Assembly: GCF_023702125.1 (NCBI RefSeq)
Contig: NZ_CP098415.1
Span: forward strand, 1,922,001 to 1,986,000
Length of the DNA stretch: 64,000 nucleotides
Reading direction: 5' to 3'
Source of the DNA: Halorubrum hochsteinianum
GTDB lineage: Archaea > Halobacteriota > Halobacteria > Halobacteriales > Haloferacaceae
This document shows positions 26,803 through 34,754 of the stretch, one piece after another. The position numbers were made by a program, and so were the translations under genes. A model generated the notes under the pieces. That model did not search any database and was not told the DNA's origin. It was given only the letters and a program-made list of their open reading frames with translations. How positions within the stretch are numbered: position 1 is the first letter of the stretch; each line of letters opens with the position of its first letter.

Positions 26803-27200
26803 GCTGACTCACCTCCGTCGTTCCGTGGGATCATCGCCCACTGGGCGCGCTGGTCCATCGACACCGTGACGCCGCCGAGGCGGTCGACGTCGGGGTAGTA
26901 CTCAGCGAGCGCGACCCGCGGTGCTTCCTCCGGTTTCCGGCACCACTCTGGCGTCAGGTTCTCCTCCGCGTTCTGTAAGAGGATTTCCGGGAAGCGGTTG
27001 AACAGCCGGCGCTCGATCTCCTCGATGTCGATCTCGTTTGCGACCTCGTCGCCGACCGCGCTCTCGTCGACCCACGCGTGGAGGCCCTGATCGTTCCGGT
27101 GGAGCGTGATCGGCACCTCGACGACGTTCGGTTCGTCGCCGTCGGCCTCCGCGATCGCCAACTGCTCCGCGACCACGCCGGCGTGCGAGTTCCCCGACAT
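26799..27200 (-). CDS. Hypothetical protein of the early operon
   Basis: 133 residues starting MSGNSHAGVVAEQLAIAEAD. Contains VEVPITLHRNDQGLHAWVDESAV and a helical region IEEIERRLFNRFPEILL. No family recognised. The start shares a base with the stop of the winged-helix gene, supporting 27200 over the much longer open frame above it. Confidence 0.65.
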   Translation of the reverse strand: MSGNSHAGVVAEQLAIAEADGDEPNVVEVPITLHRNDQGLHAWVDESAVGDEVANEIDIEEIERRLFNRFPEILLQNAEENLTPEWCRKPEEAPRVALAEYYPDVDRLGGVTVSMDQRAQWAMIPRNDGGESA

Positions 27201-27547
27201 CACGCACCTCCGTCGATCGCTCGCGCAATGTGGTCGCGGCGCTCGTCGAGGACGCGGAACCCCTCCTCGGTGACGCGGTAGAAGTTCGACCGGTCGTCGA
27301 TCTTCCCCTTCTCGATGAACCCCATCGCGGCGAGATCGTCGAGGTTCGGGTAGAGGCGGCCGTGGTTCACCGGCTTCTCGATGACATCTTCGAGGCCGTC
27401 CTTGATGGCGAGGCCCTTCACCTCGCCCAGCGAGGACTCCAGCCGCGCGCAGACGGCGAGGATGTCGATTTGGAACATGGTGAGGTCGGTATGGCGGATG
27501 CGGTGCGTCTCGGGGTCGGTCGTCGGCGTAGTGGAGTCGGAACTCAT
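27200..27547 (-). CDS. PadR-like winged-helix DNA-binding protein
   Basis: 115 residues. The winged helix spans TMFQIDILAVCARLESSLGE through DRSNFYRVTEEGFRVLDERR, with PVNHGRLYPNLDDLAAMGFIE as recognition helix and wing entry, the PadR pattern common in haloarchaeal viruses and plasmids. It is the second gene of the early operon and probably regulates it. Confidence 0.75.
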   Translation of the reverse strand: MSSDSTTPTTDPETHRIRHTDLTMFQIDILAVCARLESSLGEVKGLAIKDGLEDVIEKPVNHGRLYPNLDDLAAMGFIEKGKIDDRSNFYRVTEEGFRVLDERRDHIARAIDGGA

Positions 27548-27786
27548 GCGTCTGTGAACTGCGAGGTGTCTCGGCCGATCGCGTCGAGCAGGTTCCGGAG
27601 CGGAACGCCGCTGACGTCGAGGCCGCCCGGTGACAGCGTGGCGCGACCGCCGAAGCCATCGAACGCGTAGCCGTGCGTCGAGAGCGGGCGACCGCACCCC
27701 GGACAAGCGTCGCTGTCGCCAGTGAGAACGATACCGCCGTGGTCTGTGCCGGGAACTTGAAGGTCCCCGGACGGGTTTGCTGACAT
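27544..27786 (-). CDS. Small protein with CxxC motif, first gene of the early operon
   Basis: 80 residues with a single CPGC pair (SDACPGCGRPLSTHGY). Histidine and acidic residues are near the pair, so metal binding is possible. The function is unknown. A predicted folded leader (27804-27901) lies just before its ATG, unusual for a haloarchaeal operon. Confidence 0.6.
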   Translation of the reverse strand: MSANPSGDLQVPGTDHGGIVLTGDSDACPGCGRPLSTHGYAFDGFGGRATLSPGGLDVSGVPLRNLLDAIGRDTSQFTDA

Positions 27787-27803
27787 GGCTTTCGTGCTAC
27801 TTC

Positions 27804-27901
27804 ACGGAAGCCCACGCGGACCCGAGCCCCAAACTCGGGGTCCGCATTTGTTCTGCGACGGGACCCATCGGCGAGCGACGGGTCCGCGAGAGTGCTTCCG
27901 T
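27804..27901 (-). ncRNA. Candidate structured 5' leader RNA (three-way junction)
   Basis: An outer perfect 8-bp stem (ACGGAAGC 27804-27811 with GCTTCCGT 27894-27901) encloses two further hairpins. One is GCGGACCCGAG with CTCGGGGTCCGC (27816-27845, one bulged G); the other is GGACCC with GGGTCC (27861-27885). The outer stem closes 17 bases before the ATG of the first early-operon gene. An AT-rich TATA-like stretch (TTAAATTGATT on the minus strand, 27927-27937) would start the transcript near the 5' base of this structure. It could be a regulatory leader; the fold was found by eye only. Confidence 0.45.
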
Positions 27902-28007
27902 AGCTACACGTTCTGAAGGCAGGGGTAATCAATTTAACGACGTACGTAGTTTGATTCTCACCACGTACATGGTTAGAACGAAATGAGATAGGCGAAATTT
28001 TACTTTC

Positions 28008-28295
28008 ATGGTCAGAGATATGACTCGAGAAATGGTGGAACGCGTATCGTGGCTCTCTCCGGTGGATTACGAAGTTCTCGGCTTTTTCGAGAGCCACGAT
28101 ATAGTGACCTCGCCGAAGGTACTCGCAGCCAACATCGACTACAACCGTCAGTACGTGAGTAAACGGTGTAAGGTCCTCCTCAGTAGCGGACTGTTGGAGC
28201 AGCCCGAAGACGGCCTCTATCGACTCTCTGACTTCGGTCGCGATTTCCTCGCGGGGGACGTTGAAGCAGAAGTCATCGAAGACGCCGGCGCGTAG
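28008..28295 (+). CDS. Winged-helix repressor-like protein
   Basis: 95 residues: SPVDYEVLGFFESHDIVTSPKVLAANIDY with YNRQYVSKRCKVLLSSGLLE, a winged-helix fold with the recognition helix at YNRQYVSKRC. Proteins of this size divergent from an early operon act as immunity repressors in haloarchaeal viruses such as phiH. It is transcribed away from the integrase operon and probably controls the shared control region (27787-28007). Confidence 0.72.
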   Translation: MVRDMTREMVERVSWLSPVDYEVLGFFESHDIVTSPKVLAANIDYNRQYVSKRCKVLLSSGLLEQPEDGLYRLSDFGRDFLAGDVEAEVIEDAGA

Positions 28296-28335
28296 CGACA
28301 GAACGCTTATTCTAGGGTCATCACTACTACCGGTC

Positions 28336-28569
28336 ATGAGCAGTGGCCGCGAGATCCGCCTGATCGAGGAGGACGAGGGCGGTTGGTCCGCGATCGACGA
28401 GGATCTCGGTGTCGCCTCGTGCGGTGACACCCGTAAAGAGGCGCTGGAGATGCTCGACGAGGCGGTGGCCCTACACACCGAGGTTGGTGAGGCAGTCACC
28501 GACGAGGACTCGGACGAGGTAGGCGTGCCCGACGTTCCGTGGTTCGACGACGCTGACGAGACGACGTAA
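28336..28569 (+). CDS. HicB-like antitoxin
   Basis: 77 residues: IRLIEEDEGGWSAIDEDLGVASCGDTRKEALEMLDEAV is the partial RNase H-like HicB fold, in which a HicB neutralises the HicA RNA cleaver. The C-terminal tail is acidic without a clear DNA-binding domain. The start at 28336 is supported by the onset of the fold. The following hicA frame is truncated, so this antitoxin is an orphan. Confidence 0.72.
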   Translation: MSSGREIRLIEEDEGGWSAIDEDLGVASCGDTRKEALEMLDEAVALHTEVGEAVTDEDSDEVGVPDVPWFDDADETT

Positions 28570-28571
28570 TC

Positions 28572-28643
28572 GTGGTTCGGAAGCGATTCACCGGGCGGAA
28601 GGCCGTCTCCGTACTCTGTCGCCGGATCGACGAGCATCGCTGA
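28572..28643 (+). pseudogene. Truncated HicA fragment
   Basis: GTG start 3 bases after hicB. The 23 codons give VVRKRFTGRKAVSVLCRRID, the beginning of a HicA toxin, and then stop. The dsRBD-like body with the catalytic histidine is missing. The remaining DNA at once becomes a dam fragment on the other strand, so a deletion joined them. Confidence 0.5.
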
Positions 28644-28646
28644 CGA

Positions 28647-28781
28647 TCACACCTCCTCCGGATCGAAGTTCATCACGAGTCGCTCCTCGGTCTCCTCCGA
28701 CGACCTGTGCTTCCCGTTGGTGATGAACCCATTTTCCTCGCTGTGCGGCTCGTCCGTCGGCTGGGTGTGTGCGTCGCTCAT
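28647..28781 (-). pseudogene. 3' fragment of a DNA adenine methyltransferase gene
   Basis: The last 26 codons (FITNGKHRSSEETEERL then VMNFDPEEV) match the end of the complete dam product at 42411-43202 (FINNGKRGSSKDAKERL, VMNFDPGDD). The nucleotides of 28653-28730 and 42417-42493 are about 80% alike by eye. Upstream codons (MSDAHTQPTDEPHSEEN) are unrelated, so either a chimeric 44-residue peptide is made or the copy is dead. Catalytic motifs are absent. Confidence 0.65.
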
Positions 28782-29136
28782 GGTCGTGTCGTCAGTCATC
28801 ATTGGTCGGTCGTCGCGCGGTCCTAGTCGTGCCGTCGTGAGTCGGCATGTGTCGAGGTCGTCTCGACGCACGGATTACTGTGGCCCGGGCGGTTCCGAAC
28901 GGTTCCGGATGGTCGCGCCCTCGGTACCGTGTACGGGTTTCGGCAGTTCTAGATGGTGTTCCGGATGGTGATCGCGTCGCCTATCGGTCGGGATACAGAT
29001 CGACATCGCCGCGGAGCTCACGGAGCGTCGTCTGGGTGACGTCGTGGCTCGCGCGGTCGCCGCGGATGAGAGTCGCGATCGCTGCCGCAAACAGCGGTTG
29101 TCTCGATACTTGGACCTGGTCGGCTGGTTACATTAA
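28782..29136. other. Non-coding stretch with repeat units and a short gene remnant
   Basis: 355 bases without an intact gene. The left half holds a cluster of TTCCGGATGG-type repeats. The right half (28981-29127, minus strand) keeps 48 open codons (PLFAAAIATLIRGDRAS to DVDLYPDR) that lack a start codon and are limited by a TAA beside the IS insertion. It may be the tail of a lost gene. Confidence 0.45.
28891..28973. repeat. TTCCGGATGG repeat cluster, copy A
   Basis: Units: GGTTCCGAAC and GGTTCCGGATGGT in tandem at 28891-28913, then AGTTCTAGATGGT and GTTCCGGATGGTGA at 28945-28971. The core TTCCGGA contains the palindrome TCCGGA. The same units recur before the dam operon and before orc1. Confidence 0.7.
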
Positions 29137-29144
29137 CTAAGAAC

Positions 29145-30085
29145 GGCTGTGTTGAATCGCCATACGGCGGCAGGGTAGGTCGCTAAATCAAAGGCGTTGA
29201 AGCGGGAAGATTCGGTTGCCTATGACACAAATCTCCCGCTTCATCGGGGAGGTTGTGCCGGTTGCTCAAAGAGTTACTGGCGATGGAGGCGAATCCGCCG
29301 CCCCGGAAGGCGGCGGCGGATTCGCCGACTACGCACTCGTTTCCCTCCACTGTCTGCGAATTTACCTCGATACATCGTACCGCATGACGATCGGCCTGCT
29401 CAAAGAGATGCCACAAATAACCGGGGAGATCGGCCTTAGCGCGGCCGATCTCCCTGCGCCGTCCACGTTGTGTAAGGCGTTCGACCGGATCAGTATGAGT
29501 GTTTGTCGAGTGCTGCTGCGCCAGTCGGCGCAGCTGCACGATCTCTCCGAACACGCGCGCGACATCGACGCCACATTACGACCGCTCACCAGCCAGCCGC
29601 CACTACTGCCAGCGAATCAGCTACCGCGTTCAAAAGCTGAAAGTCACGAAACTCGTCGATACAGCGTCGCAAGCTGTCCTTGACGTTCACTGCTCGACGA
29701 ACCGAGAAGGAAGTGACGCAGATCTCGCTGAGCAGATCGCCCGCCGGAACGCGGGCGATCTGCGGTCTCTTGCGGCCGATAAGGGCTACGACAAGAAATC
29801 GCTCCGCGAAGGATTACGCGATCTTGGGATCAGACCGCTGATCAAGCACCGCATCTTCGCGCCGTACGACCACGCACACAACGCCAGAATCGACGATAAT
29901 CGCTACAATCAGCGCTCTATGACCGAAACCGTGAACTCGGCTGTGAAGCGCTCGCTCGGCTTCGCCGTGCGAGCGCGGTCCTGGTTCCGTGAGTTCCGCG
30001 AGATCGCTCTGATGTGTATGGTCTACAACATCAAGCGCTTCGTCAAACAGTGAATCTCTACGCCTTACAGCGATTCAACACAGCC
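29145..30085. mobile_element. IS5-family (ISH1-like) insertion sequence, 941 bp
   Basis: Terminal inverted repeats begin GGCTGTGTTGAATCGC at the left and, as reverse complement, the same 16 bases at the right. A perfect 8-bp direct repeat CTAAGAAC flanks it (29137-29144 and 30086-30093), the target size of ISH1-type elements. The transposase inside is frameshifted, so it cannot move by itself. The intact duplication suggests the frameshift came after a fairly recent insertion. Confidence 0.9.
29222..30053 (+). pseudogene. IS5-family transposase, frameshifted
   Basis: The first part starts MTQISRFIGEVVPVAQRV and is readable to about 29577 (HARDIDATL). The second part continues in another frame from about 29575 (YDRSPASRHYCQRISY) to RFVKQ. 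Together they give a normal transposase of about 275 residues with catalytic regions LVDTASQAVLDVHCST and NQRSMTETVNSAVKR. A net loss of one base, or gain of two, near GCCACATTACGACC explains the break. No slippery run is obvious, so programmed frameshifting is unlikely. Confidence 0.85.
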
Positions 30086-30103
30086 CTAAGAACAGATCAG
30101 GAG

Positions 30104-30703
30104 TCAGTCACTCCTCGGATTGTCCAAACTCACACCAAACTTGTCTGCTGTCCATTCTGTGACCGCTTGACGAATATGAGCTGTAGTTTCAACACCGACA
30201 ACCGACCCCCGCGGAGTTCCTTCCCACGCGGAAATCCAACCAGGGATATTCCGCTGCCCCGATTGGTCGTCATCCCCGTTGATGTAATTGATAAGGAACC
30301 AGTGATCATCAGCAGTTGCCCGGTAAAGTGCGCTCTCGAGAGGAAGAGGATAGTCGAGGTCCCCATTCGCGTGCGGTTCAATCAAATCGTCATCGAACAG
30401 GACAAGCGTCGGCGTATCTGTGTGTAGTGCGTGTAGTGTCTCGACAAGTGTTCCAATCTGAGGTGTCTCTGAAAAATAAGCTACAACGCCGTCAGCGGCG
30501 TTGATTGCCTGAACATCTTCCGATACCGCACCTTGGACAAAATCACCTCCGTGGTCGAAGTATGTATCTTCTGGGTGATAGAAGGTAATCCCCTCAAGAG
30601 ATTCTTCGACACTACGCCGCCACCAAGAATCTTCACTGTCCTGCCAGCGCATCGCCCCTGCCGTGTATATTCGGGGATAGTCCTGTGTTGGTTGTACGGA
30701 CAT
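30104..30703 (-). CDS. Nucleoside 2-deoxyribosyltransferase-like protein
   Basis: 199 residues with the Rossmann-like layout of this superfamily: RIYTAGAMRWQDSED at the N-terminus, then INAADGVVAYFSETPQIGTLVETLHAL, in which the GTxxE glutamate would be the nucleophile. A long C-terminal extension is AT-richer and unknown. Relatives cleave the N-glycosidic bond of deoxynucleosides; some family members occur in phage-defence loci. The gene is cut off from its neighbours by the IS, and its role here is inferred from context only. Confidence 0.6.
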   Translation of the reverse strand: MSVQPTQDYPRIYTAGAMRWQDSEDSWWRRSVEESLEGITFYHPEDTYFDHGGDFVQGAVSEDVQAINAADGVVAYFSETPQIGTLVETLHALHTDTPTLVLFDDDLIEPHANGDLDYPLPLESALYRATADDHWFLINYINGDDDQSGQRNIPGWISAWEGTPRGSVVGVETTAHIRQAVTEWTADKFGVSLDNPRSD

Positions 30704-30922
30704 ACACCCCCATTTCCAGTAAGTATGTTTGAATGTTCTGCTGTCCGAAATAACTCAGTGACACGCTGACGAATACATTTTTGCCCCATTGTTGACTTGA
30801 GTAGTCCAATATGGCGCTCAATTGGGCCAATTTTCTTGGCTTCAGCAGGTAACAGCTACACATTCACTGCGTGCCGGGAAGTTTTCATGCTTGGATTATA
30901 TGTCCTATATAAGGGCACCAGT

Positions 30923-32098
30923 ATGTACTTCGAACCGGGTAACCTCGAAGGGAAAGAAACTGGGGCAATCCTCGACAGATTGATCCAGTACGTCACAAAA
31001 TCCGACGAGGAAATTGCTGAAGAAGGACGTGAGAAGAAGAAGACTACGACCGAGCTTAAGGTATTCCTCGCGGAAAACAGAGGGCTTGAGCAGGGTGATA
31101 TTGAGGAGCGAATCCAAAATCTGCTCTTTGCTGACGGGCTCACAAAGCCACAAACGGAGTTCTTCGACTCTCATAATTTTGAGGAGTATATACTGAACGA
31201 GGAACTCTCTAGTGTAGAAATCACGACCCCGCAGTACGATCGTACCGACCAGTTCTTCTTCTATTACCCAGATAACTACCTTCGAGTTTTCACTATTGAG
31301 CGGCGAAAGTGGACTGAAAGGACCGTAGAGCGTTTGATTAAGTACTTGCCTGAACTGGATCGTCTCCTTTTGTCTTCGGAAGATCTGGAAGAAATATCCG
31401 AGGACCTACAGAAGACCGACGTCTCCGGGTTCACTGCTAAGTACCAGCCGTATTACAGGGAACAGAGCGTTAGTATTCAGTTCCACGGATCTGAGCCGGG
31501 AGACCTCGAAAAGGTCGAGGAGGAGTTCAACGCTCGCCCATCTCGGCTCGAACTGAGTCGCAGAAACAGCCCTGCGGACGCGGTGAAAACATCAATGGAT
31601 GTTGGCGGATACTTCTCTGTCCCACGCATCCGGGAAGATAGCCAAGATCTCGGTCACGAGACGCTGATGCATCTGGGCGAAGAGTATCAGTCACGCGACA
31701 GAGAGAACTTCGATGTCGAACAAAAACCTAGGAAGATACCACAAAGACAGGGCTTCTCAATTGAAGGACACGCGACGCTTGAATTGGTGGAGCAGGTCGA
31801 CGACCTCGAACCAGATGTCGCTCCTTCCCACGAGGGCTTGGTCCAGAAATTAGAGGATGAGGTAATTGACGGGAAACGACGGTACGAGTACTCGGTTTGG
31901 GAGGACGGCAATTACATGGTCTTCGACAAAGAGCGGGATGAGCCGTTTGAAATCACCATTGAGGATCGGAATATCGTCCTCCATGCGAAGCCGGCGACAA
32001 GCTCGGTCACACTTCGCGACTTCTGTGAGATAATAAGGCGAGAGTTCAACACCACCTATCGGTTAGAAAAGACTTCAGAGAAGGTGGGGGTCCTGTAA
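30923..32098 (+). CDS. Uncharacterised protein, first gene of a two-gene nuclease unit
   Basis: 391 residues, highly charged, no membrane segment, unknown family. Features: an acidic helical N-terminal part (EEIAEEGREKKKTTTELKVF), FFFYYPDNYLRVFTIERRKW in the middle, and RRYEYSVWEDGNYMVFDKER near the C-terminus. Start at 30923 fits ATTATAT (about 30895-30901), 22-28 bases upstream; in-frame 30887 is the alternative. The stop is directly followed by the ATG of the nuclease gene, with no spacer. The DNA is clearly AT-richer than the chromosome. Confidence 0.7.
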   Translation: MYFEPGNLEGKETGAILDRLIQYVTKSDEEIAEEGREKKKTTTELKVFLAENRGLEQGDIEERIQNLLFADGLTKPQTEFFDSHNFEEYILNEELSSVEITTPQYDRTDQFFFYYPDNYLRVFTIERRKWTERTVERLIKYLPELDRLLLSSEDLEEISEDLQKTDVSGFTAKYQPYYREQSVSIQFHGSEPGDLEKVEEEFNARPSRLELSRRNSPADAVKTSMDVGGYFSVPRIREDSQDLGHETLMHLGEEYQSRDRENFDVEQKPRKIPQRQGFSIEGHATLELVEQVDDLEPDVAPSHEGLVQKLEDEVIDGKRRYEYSVWEDGNYMVFDKERDEPFEITIEDRNIVLHAKPATSSVTLRDFCEIIRREFNTTYRLEKTSEKVGVL

Positions 32099-33001
32099 AT
32101 GTCGGAGTGGTCCCGTCAGAAAGACGAGATCTACTCATACAACCTCTTTCACGCTGCGATTAAAAGCCGCCACAACACAACAGGCCTCTCTTCCCGTGGA
32201 TTCGGGTTAGTTGGTTCATTCATGCGGATCCCAGGTGGTGAAGAGGATCCAACACCTGATCCTGACTTCACCCTGTTCAAAGACGGTGTTCTGTTGTTCG
32301 TCGAGATCAAGGCTGGAGAGAATATCAACAATAGCCATATCGATCAGATGCGAGAGTATAGCGAACTCGGGCTCGAAGCGGTCGAAGAGTTCGCGATGCA
32401 GACTGATCTCGCAGAACGATATAACCGAGATGATATTGTGGGCTTTGAGCACTGTATTGTGTACGGCGAAGAGTTCATCGAGGACTGTAAGGAGGAGTAT
32501 GAAAACTGTCGAGAAACTCTCGAAGAGTTAGCTGAATACGCACCAGTGCTCACTCAACAGCGTGGTTCGACTCTCCGGCTCGATTCTGGATCGTTCTCGC
32601 GAGACGAGTACAATGAAAGGTTCTTAGATGGAATTCAGCTGCCGAAAGCTACTGATAAGGTCATTTATCTTCCTGAGAATGTCGAATTAGAAGCCCTTAG
32701 CTACTCAATCACACACGATATTGTGCTGAACAATCTGAATGGCGAAAGCTTCGAGGCTACTGCCTCAGAAATACAGAACTTCCATGGGAGACGCGATGTC
32801 CGTCTCAGAAAAATAAAGCAGAGTCTCCAATTTCTGTCGTATGTAGAGGCATGTCACAGACAATCTGATGGGAGCTATCTATTTCGTCGAGACGATTTGG
32901 GGGACATTCTTGGCGTCGAGGATCTTCTCCGCGAAAAGAGGGTAGAAGATCTCCTTGAGGAGGCTGATGGCGAACAGGCCGGTCTTCAAGAGTTTTTCTG
33001 A
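32099..33001 (+). CDS. PD-(D/E)XK nuclease-like protein, second gene of the unit
   Basis: 300 residues. DPTPDPDFTLFKDGVLLFVEIKAGENI (about residues 51-77) is a textbook PD-(D/E)XK site: Asp in PDF, then E-I-K. A helical middle and a wHTH-like C-terminal region (FLSYVEACHRQSDGSYLFRRDDLGDI) follow. It should cut DNA or RNA; partner and trigger are probably the protein encoded immediately upstream. Low GC relative to neighbours points to transfer. Confidence 0.75.
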   Translation: MSEWSRQKDEIYSYNLFHAAIKSRHNTTGLSSRGFGLVGSFMRIPGGEEDPTPDPDFTLFKDGVLLFVEIKAGENINNSHIDQMREYSELGLEAVEEFAMQTDLAERYNRDDIVGFEHCIVYGEEFIEDCKEEYENCRETLEELAEYAPVLTQQRGSTLRLDSGSFSRDEYNERFLDGIQLPKATDKVIYLPENVELEALSYSITHDIVLNNLNGESFEATASEIQNFHGRRDVRLRKIKQSLQFLSYVEACHRQSDGSYLFRRDDLGDILGVEDLLREKRVEDLLEEADGEQAGLQEFF

Positions 33002-33267
33002 GCCAGTTTTAGACTTCGACTCTTGTGGCGTCAACTGCCGACTTCTCATACCAGTCGAAAAGGTCAGACCTCCACGGAACGATACGCCACGGCAGACATT
33101 TGCTGGTGTGGGTTCACCCGCGATATCTTTGATCCGCCCTGTGTAGAGATAGGAAGAGAATAGATCTGATCCGATATCAAGATCTGAAGATCCTCGGATC
33201 TTCGCAGGAAACTCCCTTACTCCTGTTATGACTTATTATACTACCCACTCAAGCCGTTCTCACCAAC

Positions 33268-33789
33268 ATGGTACTCAGTGATTATCTAAACGAGACACCG
33301 TGGAACGAAGAGCATCCTGCGATTAAGGATACGCTGGATCAGTTGTTCGAGAAACAGTATCCCGCGGACCTGATACAGGGGGAACTGGCTGAACAACTGA
33401 AGGGGGTATCAATCGACGTCGAATCGCATGAAAACCTCCCATACACACCCTACGAGTACGACAAAACCCCAACGCTAGCTCGAAAGTGGGAAGCCATGCT
33501 TACCGAGTACATGCTCTGTGAACACTCGCGCTACGACAAGCGATACCAGCAGTCTGCGGCGAGAGCAACTGAACACCTCGACTGCTCTGCTGCCGAGTCA
33601 GTGAAGAGCGGGCTCACGAGGGAAACGTTCTACGAACCGTTTGAAGTGAGTCCAGAGGGGTCTGAGGAAATCATCTCTATTTCTGCTCCATCTGCCAAGC
33701 TGATCCGCGATATCCTCAATGAGGCGGAACGGATCCTAAGACAAGAGCCGGATATCATCGAACAGATCCAAGCACACCACAGTTCTTGA
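33268..33789 (+). CDS. Hypothetical protein in the cargo region
   Basis: 173 residues starting MVLSDYLNETPWNEEHPAI, mostly helical, with no recognised family. A TATA-like TTATTATAC lies about 27 bp upstream (33233-33241), so it is its own transcript. The 266 bases before it hold no gene. Confidence 0.65.
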   Translation: MVLSDYLNETPWNEEHPAIKDTLDQLFEKQYPADLIQGELAEQLKGVSIDVESHENLPYTPYEYDKTPTLARKWEAMLTEYMLCEHSRYDKRYQQSAARATEHLDCSAAESVKSGLTRETFYEPFEVSPEGSEEIISISAPSAKLIRDILNEAERILRQEPDIIEQIQAHHSS

Positions 33790-33980
33790 ACGGAAGGATA
33801 CCTCCTGTGGAGACCCGCCCTTAGGTATCTCTGGCTCGAATTTCATGAATCCCGCTCTGTCGCGTCTCCTATCGACCCGTGCTTTCCGCTGTTGATGAAC
33901 TGCTTCCCTCCACGGTCGAGTATACGCACAAAATCTCGCAACCCCCTAACCTCAAGATACCACTCTCACAAGACCTGTCT

Positions 33981-34676
33981 ATGAGCGACGTGGTCTACGC
34001 GATTCGGATTTCTCACCTCGAATACTCCGGGCTCAAAATCATGGACATCAAGATCGGCAAGTCCACCGATATCGACAACACCCTCCGCCAGTACAGCCGG
34101 GGCAACCGGGACATCGAGCTCCTCGACATGTGGACGCCGAACCCCGACAAGACTCTCTCGACCGCCGAACGCGGCGTCCACGCGGTCGCCGAGCGCTACG
34201 CTTACGACAAACAGAGCGAGAAATTTGTCTTCCTCCAAGGCGCGTACCAGGAGTTCGCCGAGACGGTCAACATGCTCCTCCGGAACGTGAGTCGCGAGGA
34301 CCTCGCCGCAGCGTCAACGTCGAGCGAGTCCGACGCCGTCAACGACTACACCGGCACGACACCTTCCGTGGTCAAGATCCTCGGCGAGACACATGATGTC
34401 GGCAGCTGGGCGGACGCGCTGAGCGTGGCCGTCGCCGAAATCCTTCGCAACGTCGACGACCCGGGGCGCATCACCGAGATCGACGGCCGAACGCGGAACT
34501 ACTTCGTGGAGGACGGCCGGCAGTCCGATCTAGTCGCGCCTCGGCGAATTCCCGATACCGATCTGTATGTCGAGACGAACTTCTCCGCGAACGATTGCGT
34601 TCGGAAGATTGAGCAGGTGATGGCGAAGTACGGATATGATAGGGCTGAACTGGAGATTTTCACTGAGGAAGTTTAA
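33981..34676 (+). CDS. T5orf172/MUG113-like (GIY-YIG relative) protein
   Basis: 231 residues. The N-terminal 95 match the T5orf172 domain: MDIKIGKSTDIDNTLRQYSRG with AERGVHAVAERYAYDKQSEKFVF. The domain belongs to the GIY-YIG nuclease superfamily and is common in phages and mobile elements. The C-terminal half (VKILGETHDVGSWADALSVA) resembles regions linked to restriction proteins. ATG at 33981 is used; an in-frame start at 33879 is possible. GC is higher than in the preceding three genes. Confidence 0.7.
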   Translation: MSDVVYAIRISHLEYSGLKIMDIKIGKSTDIDNTLRQYSRGNRDIELLDMWTPNPDKTLSTAERGVHAVAERYAYDKQSEKFVFLQGAYQEFAETVNMLLRNVSREDLAAASTSSESDAVNDYTGTTPSVVKILGETHDVGSWADALSVAVAEILRNVDDPGRITEIDGRTRNYFVEDGRQSDLVAPRRIPDTDLYVETNFSANDCVRKIEQVMAKYGYDRAELEIFTEEV

Positions 34677-34754
34677 TTAATTTCACCTTGGGTCAGTGGA
34701 CTCGCTCAGGGTGCCAGTTGCTTAGGTCGGGCCCTTTCTGTCCACGTCATGGTT

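Noticed and set aside
26799-28637. 612-codon minus-strand frame
   Set aside because: Only its last 134 codons fit operon spacing; the rest crosses the divergent control region and the repressor gene.
29222-30053. Programmed frameshift in the IS5-family transposase
   Set aside because: No slippery heptamer or stimulatory structure was visible at the junction.
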